NCBI GenBank assembly: GCA_018817845.1
Contig: JAHITH010000038.1
Coordinates: forward strand, 1 to 10,217
Direction: 5' to 3'
Origin: Patescibacteria group bacterium
GTDB taxonomy: Bacteria; Patescibacteriota; Microgenomatia; UBA1400; MFAQ01
Length of the DNA stretch: 10,217 bases
Shown: in pieces, positions 6,815-10,217 of the stretch
Numbering within the stretch: position 1 is the first letter of the stretch
How the letters are laid out: each line of letters starts with the position of its first letter
The notes under the pieces: generated by a model
What the model saw: only the letters and a program-made list of their open reading frames with translations
Databases searched by the model: none
What the model was told of the DNA's origin: nothing
Program-made: the position numbers and the translations under genes

Positions 6815-8299
6815 ATGGATGAGGGGAATAGGTGGATTATGTGGTTGATGTTTTTTACGGTGGTGGGTTTGGCGTTTTTTTTGCCGTTGGTGGATAATGA
6901 TTTTGGTTGGCATTATGTGTGTGGTAATCGGATATTGTCTGGTGCTAGGTGGTGCTTGGAGAATGACTTGACATATTTGTTACCTAGCTATAAGTGGGCT
7001 TACACGGCTTTTATTTACGACGCTTTGATTGCTTGGGGATATAACTTGGGTGGTTTTTTGTTTTTAAGTTTTATGGGGTCGGGGTTGGTGGTGTTATTGA
7101 CTTATTTGGCGGTAAAGCATGTAAGGGGGCCTGATTGGTGGCGTATGGGGATTGTGGCGTTTACGTTGTTGTTGTCAAAATTAACGTTATTTAGTTTGGG
7201 ATTGAGGTCACAGTGGATGAGCTTGTTGGGGTTGGTGTGGCTTTTGGCTGAGTTGATGAGGAAAAAACCGCGTTGGAGATGGGTGTTGTTGGCAACTTGG
7301 CTGTGGGCCAATTCTCATTCTGGTTTTTTCTTGGCACCGCTTTGTGTTGGGGTTTATGTTGGTGGAGAGATATTGGCTGGATGGAGGAAGGATTCTGGAC
7401 AAGCCCCCGCTGAGCGGGACTCTGGCAGAATGACGAAAAAAGCAGGGTTGGTGTGGCTGGGGATGGTGGGGGTTACTTTGCTTAATCCATTTGGTTTTGA
7501 TGTATATGCGGAGTTGTGGCGTCACTTTAAGATGCCCTTAAATACATTGGTGGCCGAGTGGGTGAGCCCGATAGGCTGGCAGTACTGGTCGGTGTGGCTA
7601 TTGGGTTTAACGGGTGTTGGTTGGTTGTTGATGATGAGAGAGAGAAAGATGGATAAATTGTGGTTTAGGGTGGGAATGATGGTGGTATTGACGTGGTTGG
7701 CGCTGTCGGCTAGGCGTAACTTGGTGCCTTTTTATTTTGGTTGGTTGATATTGGTGGGGGGAGAGTGGGGAGGTAAAATTCTGAAACAAGTTCAGAGATC
7801 CTTCGGCTTCGCTCAGGATGACCAGACTGTGAGTTTGATTATGATGACGGTGATACTACCTGTGTTACTTATATATTTTGGAATCAAGGCGTCAAGAACG
7901 GTGAGGATAGATACGGATTGGGGTGAGTACTGTACTAAAGGTTATGTAAACTTGCCTTGTGGGGCGATAGAGTACTTAAGGGGAAAGCGGGGAATGGTGT
8001 ATAACACCTATGAGTGGGGTGGTTTTTTGATTTGGCAGTTACCGGAAATGAAGATGTTCGTGGATGGTCGGATGCCGGCCTGGATAGGGGAGGGAAGTAA
8101 AAGTCCTTACACTACTTGGTTGGAGGTGATTCAGGCACAGCCGGGTTGGAATGAGTACTTGTTGGGTATGGGAACGGAGTACTTGTTGATCGCGCCGGGG
8201 ACGTTTTTGGACTTGGAACTTGACGAGGGTGAGGCTTTGGAGTGGGGATGGGAGGAAGAATATAGGGATAAGGGGGCGGTGGTTTATGGACGGATGTAA
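6815..8299 (+). CDS. Multi-pass GT-C-like membrane protein (putative lipid-linked glycosyltransferase, uncharacterised)
   Basis: The 494-residue protein has roughly ten hydrophobic segments between residues 8 and 356, then a soluble C-terminal region. Early loop motif DNDFGWHYVCGNRI (27-40) resembles the acidic first loop of GT-C enzymes that use polyprenyl-phosphate sugars. Other landmarks are ANSHSGFF (165-172), NPFGFDVY (224-231), NTYEWGGFLIW (397-407) and VDGRMPAW (416-423), which I recognise from a widespread uncharacterised family in CPR, Chloroflexi and cyanobacteria. No reaction has been proved for it to my knowledge. Two palindromic repeats are read in frame, giving residues 193-206 (DSGQAPAERDSGRM) and 322-336 (ILKQVQRSFGFAQDD). 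Both fall in cytoplasmic-looking loops between membrane segments, where insertion is tolerable. Start chosen by the TATAAT at 6802. It faces the minus-strand cohesin gene, with a REP copy between them. Confidence 0.8.
   Translation: MDEGNRWIMWLMFFTVVGLAFFLPLVDNDFGWHYVCGNRILSGARWCLENDLTYLLPSYKWAYTAFIYDALIAWGYNLGGFLFLSFMGSGLVVLLTYLAVKHVRGPDWWRMGIVAFTLLLSKLTLFSLGLRSQWMSLLGLVWLLAELMRKKPRWRWVLLATWLWANSHSGFFLAPLCVGVYVGGEILAGWRKDSGQAPAERDSGRMTKKAGLVWLGMVGVTLLNPFGFDVYAELWRHFKMPLNTLVAEWVSPIGWQYWSVWLLGLTGVGWLLMMRERKMDKLWFRVGMMVVLTWLALSARRNLVPFYFGWLILVGGEWGGKILKQVQRSFGFAQDDQTVSLIMMTVILPVLLIYFGIKASRTVRIDTDWGEYCTKGYVNLPCGAIEYLRGKRGMVYNTYEWGGFLIWQLPEMKMFVDGRMPAWIGEGSKSPYTTWLEVIQAQPGWNEYLLGMGTEYLLIAPGTFLDLELDEGEALEWGWEEEYRDKGAVVYGRM
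7392..7431 (+). repeat. Nested palindromic repeat inside the GT-C-like gene (first)
   Basis: Outer arms ATTCTG (7392-7397) and CAGAAT (7426-7431) enclose a perfect inner hairpin, CCCGC-TGA-GCGGG (7406-7418). The flanking GGATTCTGGACAAG and AGAATGAC wording matches a short dispersed repeat I remember from many uncultured bacterial genomes, where it appears in translations as RKDSGQ... or NSFQDL. It is read in frame as residues 193-206 and does not interrupt the gene. Confidence 0.65.
7778..7822 (+). repeat. Double-hairpin palindromic repeat inside the GT-C-like gene (second)
   Basis: Two hairpins lie in tandem: CTGAA (7781-7785) with TTCAG (7791-7795), and ATCCT (7798-7802) with AGGAT (7815-7819). 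The words ATTCTGAAACAAGTTCAG and CTTCGCTCAGGATGAC are those of a dispersed repeat I recall from CPR and other environmental genomes, usually translated as ILKQVQDD or FAQDD. It is read in frame as residues 322-336 in a loop before the last membrane segment. It shares the ATTCTG start and the ATGAC end with the repeat at 7392, so the two may be variants of one family. Confidence 0.7.
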
Positions 8300-8304
8300 C
8301 GGGT

Positions 8305-8329
8305 TTAACAAAGGTGAGACCTTGGTTAA
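8305..8329 (+). repeat. REP-like imperfect palindrome, copy 3
   Basis: It is identical over 25 bp to copies 1 and 2, but about 1.5 kb from the nearest rayT copy. It fills the gap between two convergent genes and contains the stop codon (8326-8328) of the minus-strand cohesin-like gene. This solo copy shows that the repeat exists independently of the transposase gene. Confidence 0.92.
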
Positions 8330-8334
8330 TTTTT
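8305..8334 (+). terminator. Possible intrinsic terminator formed by REP copy 3 plus a T-tract
   Basis: On the plus strand the hairpin is followed directly by TTTTT (8330-8334), 5 bp after the end of the GT-C-like gene. The stem is interrupted by one mismatch and has a 3-base loop. The minus strand has no T-run after the hairpin, so any termination would act mainly on the plus-strand gene. Copies 1 and 2 lack the T-tract. Confidence 0.35.
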
Positions 8335-8967
8335 GAGTTGGCGGATGGTGTAGATGAGGGCAACTAGACCGAGGGTGATGGAGATGGCGGTGATGATTAT
8401 TGGAGTGCTGATGAATGGTCCGGTGGTAGGGGTTGGAGAAATTGTTGTGGTGGCAACTGGTGTGGGTGGTGTGTACATTTGACCACCTAGCTTTTGGATA
8501 GGTTGGCCAGTGGGTTGGGTGGAGATGGTTGTGGGTTTGGTATCTGTGGAGGGAGTGGTTTGTGAAGAGTTTTGTGTGCTGATTTCAGTGAATTGATTAT
8601 CTTGGTTGATGGTAATTGTGCCTGTTGCGGGTTGTGTAAAAATGAGCTTGGCAATTGTGGTGTTTTCTTGAAAGGCAACAGGTTTGGATGGATTGGATGT
8701 GATGGCGGCTAGTTCGATTTGGTAGCCGTTTAAGATGGGTTTGACGCGATTGGTAAGAAAGTTTAGATTTGGGTGGTTGATGATGTCTAGTTGAACACCA
8801 TCTAGATTTGGGTTTTGATCGATTATTGAGAGTGAGGGATCGGCGGTGATTTGGAAAACAATCTGGAATCCGTTGGTGGTCTGGTTTTGGGTATTGAGAA
8901 TGATATCAAGGGCACTTTCTGCATTTGTTCTAAAGTACGAGAGGGAATAGGTTGGATTAAGATCCAT
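8326..8967 (-). CDS. Cohesin-like domain protein with Pro/Thr linker and C-terminal membrane anchor, no signal peptide
   Basis: The 213-residue protein starts abruptly inside what looks like the first strand of a cohesin-type beta-sandwich (PTYSLSYF, then ALDIILNTQNQTTNGFQIVFQI, residues 5-40), which runs to about 130. A Thr/Pro/Gln-rich linker (130-185) leads to one membrane helix (about 189-207) and a short basic tail IRQLKN. The 'ILNGYQIELAAITSNPSKPV...IAKLIF' block (78-110) aligns by eye with 'NNRYKITLSAITQNPQQPF...IGNIHLFF' in the upstream protein, so the two domains are related. There is no signal peptide, which is odd for a surface module. The ATG lies 5 bp after the stop of the upstream dockerin gene, and an in-frame TAA sits at 8977-8979, so no longer start exists. 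It may be translated by coupling, or it may be the 3' part of one frameshifted gene. Confidence 0.75.
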   Translation of the reverse strand: MDLNPTYSLSYFRTNAESALDIILNTQNQTTNGFQIVFQITADPSLSIIDQNPNLDGVQLDIINHPNLNFLTNRVKPILNGYQIELAAITSNPSKPVAFQENTTIAKLIFTQPATGTITINQDNQFTEISTQNSSQTTPSTDTKPTTISTQPTGQPIQKLGGQMYTPPTPVATTTISPTPTTGPFISTPIIITAISITLGLVALIYTIRQLKN

Positions 8968-8972
8968 GGGTA

Positions 8973-10217
8973 TTATTTAGGGTATTTGGTTGGGATGGGG
9001 GTTACTGTGATGGGTTTGCCTATGGTTTTGGTTGGTTTGGTGACTGGTGGTGTTTTATTATTTGTTGAATTAAAAGTGTCACCTGGTTGACCTGGGGCAA
9101 AGTTTTTAACTAAGAGTTGATAGTCTTTTATATTGACATAGCCGTCATAATTGAAGTCGGCTTGGGCATTTGGTTGGTGGAGAGTGGGATTGAAAGTTGT
9201 GGTTAGGATGTGGTAGTCTTCGAGATCTATAAGGTTATCGTTGTTGGCGTCGCCAGTGAGGATGAGGGTTTCAGTACGATCAATGATATTTTCTCTATTG
9301 GGTATTAGGCTGGTTTGAAAAGCCTTACCTAAGTGTTTTGAGCTTTTGATGATGAAAGTGTAAAGGGGTTGGTTAATGGTATTTCTGGGGAGATTGTATG
9401 AGGCAATGAACTGGACAGAGTTGGTTTGTTGATTCCAACCTAAACCTACTGGACCAACAGGTTTGATGATGTTACCTGCTTGGTTATAGAGGGTGGTGGT
9501 GAGATTAGGAAGACCGTTGGGGTGGGTACCTTCTAAGTTGAGGTAAAGTTTAGTTGTAGTTTCAGCTGGAATTATGGTAGGAGTGGGGAGGGAAGTGGGT
9601 GTGGCTGAGATGGTGGAAGTAGGGGTGGGGCTGATGGAAGGAGTGGGGGTTGGGGTGGGTTGAAAAGTAATTTTAAGTGTGGGGAGGTTACCTGCAAGGT
9701 TTTCGCCAGTTGAGTGGCTGATAACTTTGGTGATTGTGGAGTCAAACGAAAGTGTGGCAGTTGAGGTTTTTGTTATATTATCGAAGAAAAGATGAATGTT
9801 ACCGATTTGGATTGGTTTGTTAAGAAGGTGGTCTGTAGGAAATGGTTGTTGTGGGTTTTGGGTTATAGCAGAGAGAGTGATTTTATAACGATTGTTGGCT
9901 GGTTCGTGTTCAATGGTGTTGGTGATGATGCTGAGACCAGGGGAACCAGGATTATTGATGGCGGTTTCTGGTAGATTGAAAACGAGGTTATCGGGAGATT
10001 GGTAATCAAGGTAGGCAACAAATTGAATACCGTCAACTGCTTGAGGAGTGTTTATAGAGAAAGTAATGTTTTTTATGGCGGGTCCGTTTTGAACATTGAG
10101 GGCAAGGACTGATGATTCTGGGGTAGTTTCATAGGCTTTTTTGCGGATGTCTTGGGACTGGCGGACGGTGATGATGAGGGCGGGGATGAGAAGAATAGAA
10201 GTTAAAAAAAGGAAAAA
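8973..10217 (-). CDS. Cohesin-linker-dockerin surface protein (N-terminus beyond the window)
   Basis: The frame is open from the window edge to a TAA at 8973-8975, giving 414 residues. The visible part begins with a hydrophobic segment (FFLFLTSILLIPALIITV, residues 1-18), a signal or anchor helix missing only its first residues, then RQSQDIRKKA. A cohesin-type sandwich follows (36-185: GIQFVAYLDYQ, YKITLSAITQNP, IGNIHLFF). Next come a Thr/Pro/Ser linker (187-219), a second beta-rich domain (220-320, ending FIIKSSKHLGKAF) and a type I dockerin (322-378). Both dockerin calcium loops are intact: D323, N325, D327, D331, D334 and D354, N356, D358, N362, D365. After it a Pro/Thr tail leads to the stop. 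In cellulosomes dockerins bind cohesins; in this small genome the partner is more likely another surface protein or itself. Transcription would start outside the window. Confidence 0.85.
   Translation of the reverse strand, partial: FFLFLTSILLIPALIITVRQSQDIRKKAYETTPESSVLALNVQNGPAIKNITFSINTPQAVDGIQFVAYLDYQSPDNLVFNLPETAINNPGSPGLSIITNTIEHEPANNRYKITLSAITQNPQQPFPTDHLLNKPIQIGNIHLFFDNITKTSTATLSFDSTITKVISHSTGENLAGNLPTLKITFQPTPTPTPSISPTPTSTISATPTSLPTPTIIPAETTTKLYLNLEGTHPNGLPNLTTTLYNQAGNIIKPVGPVGLGWNQQTNSVQFIASYNLPRNTINQPLYTFIIKSSKHLGKAFQTSLIPNRENIIDRTETLILTGDANNDNLIDLEDYHILTTTFNPTLHQPNAQADFNYDGYVNIKDYQLLVKNFAPGQPGDTFNSTNNKTPPVTKPTKTIGKPITVTPIPTKYPK

Noticed and set aside
6740..6913. A 58-codon N-terminal extension of the transposase frame
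   Set aside because: The residues are His/Lys/Pro-rich, run antisense through the GT-C-like gene and through a REP copy, and match nothing in RayT. The promoter spacing supports ATG 6739.
6065..8329. A CRISPR array made of the three 25-bp repeats
   Set aside because: Spacing is 698 and 1542 bp, genes lie between the copies, and no cas gene is present.
7102..8363. Several long antisense frames opposite the GT-C-like gene
   Set aside because: They are Pro/His/Ser/Thr-rich with no domain. The C-poor plus strand leaves few stop codons in antisense frames, so these are shadows.
8851..9090. An 79-residue hydrophobic plus-strand frame
   Set aside because: It is antisense to the dockerin and cohesin-like genes across their junction, and its Gly/Val-rich content simply mirrors the Pro/Thr linker codons.
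9560..9660. Low-complexity G/T-rich repeat block that could be a tandem repeat or regulatory element
   Set aside because: It is the reverse complement of the Pro/Thr/Ser linker codons of the dockerin protein, and the units are not regular.
9792..9974. A 60-residue plus-strand frame
   Set aside because: It is antisense to the well-supported cohesin domain and has no start context or motif.

Overview
The window looks like a chromosomal segment of a Candidate Phyla Radiation (Patescibacteria) bacterium, most likely a Microgenomates-type lineage. This rests on gene style: tightly overlapping genes, no Shine-Dalgarno-like sequence at the starts I checked, cohesin/dockerin proteins with Pro/Thr linkers and a transmembrane anchor, a RayT transposase with its own palindromic repeats, and GT-C-like membrane proteins with the NTYEWGGFLIW and VDGRMPAW motifs. 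Lineage assignment is inference.

Left part (1-5282, minus strand): one polycistronic unit of six genes, transcribed right to left. From the promoter end these are two family-2 glycosyltransferases, a zinc-ribbon methyltransferase, a second methyltransferase, a cobalamin-binding-type radical SAM enzyme, and the N-terminus of a second such enzyme cut by the window edge. Neighbours overlap by 13 bp once and by ATGA four times, so translation is probably coupled. Together they look like a module building and methylating a surface glycan or glycolipid. The substrate cannot be read from sequence.

Middle (5283-6102): a 37-bp divergent promoter region separates this unit from a plus-strand zinc-finger methyltransferase. 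Next is a REP-associated tyrosine transposase (minus strand, 6086-6739), bracketed by two identical 25-bp imperfect palindromes. A third identical copy lies at 8305-8329. These repeats supply the stop codons of two genes and the C-terminal codons of a third.

Right part (6815-8299, plus strand): a large GT-C-like membrane protein whose coding sequence holds two unrelated-looking palindromic repeat insertions, both read in frame. Then, on the minus strand (8326-10217), come a membrane-anchored cohesin-like protein without a signal peptide and, 5 bp upstream of it, a cohesin-linker-domain-dockerin protein whose N-terminus leaves the window. The two may be one split or frameshifted gene.

Two window-wide patterns stand out. 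The plus strand is strongly G over C regardless of gene direction. Four genes that begin transcription units have a TATAAT-like box ending 6-7 bp before their ATG, which suggests leaderless mRNAs. No tRNA, rRNA or CRISPR was seen, and no gene-free stretch exceeds 300 bp.
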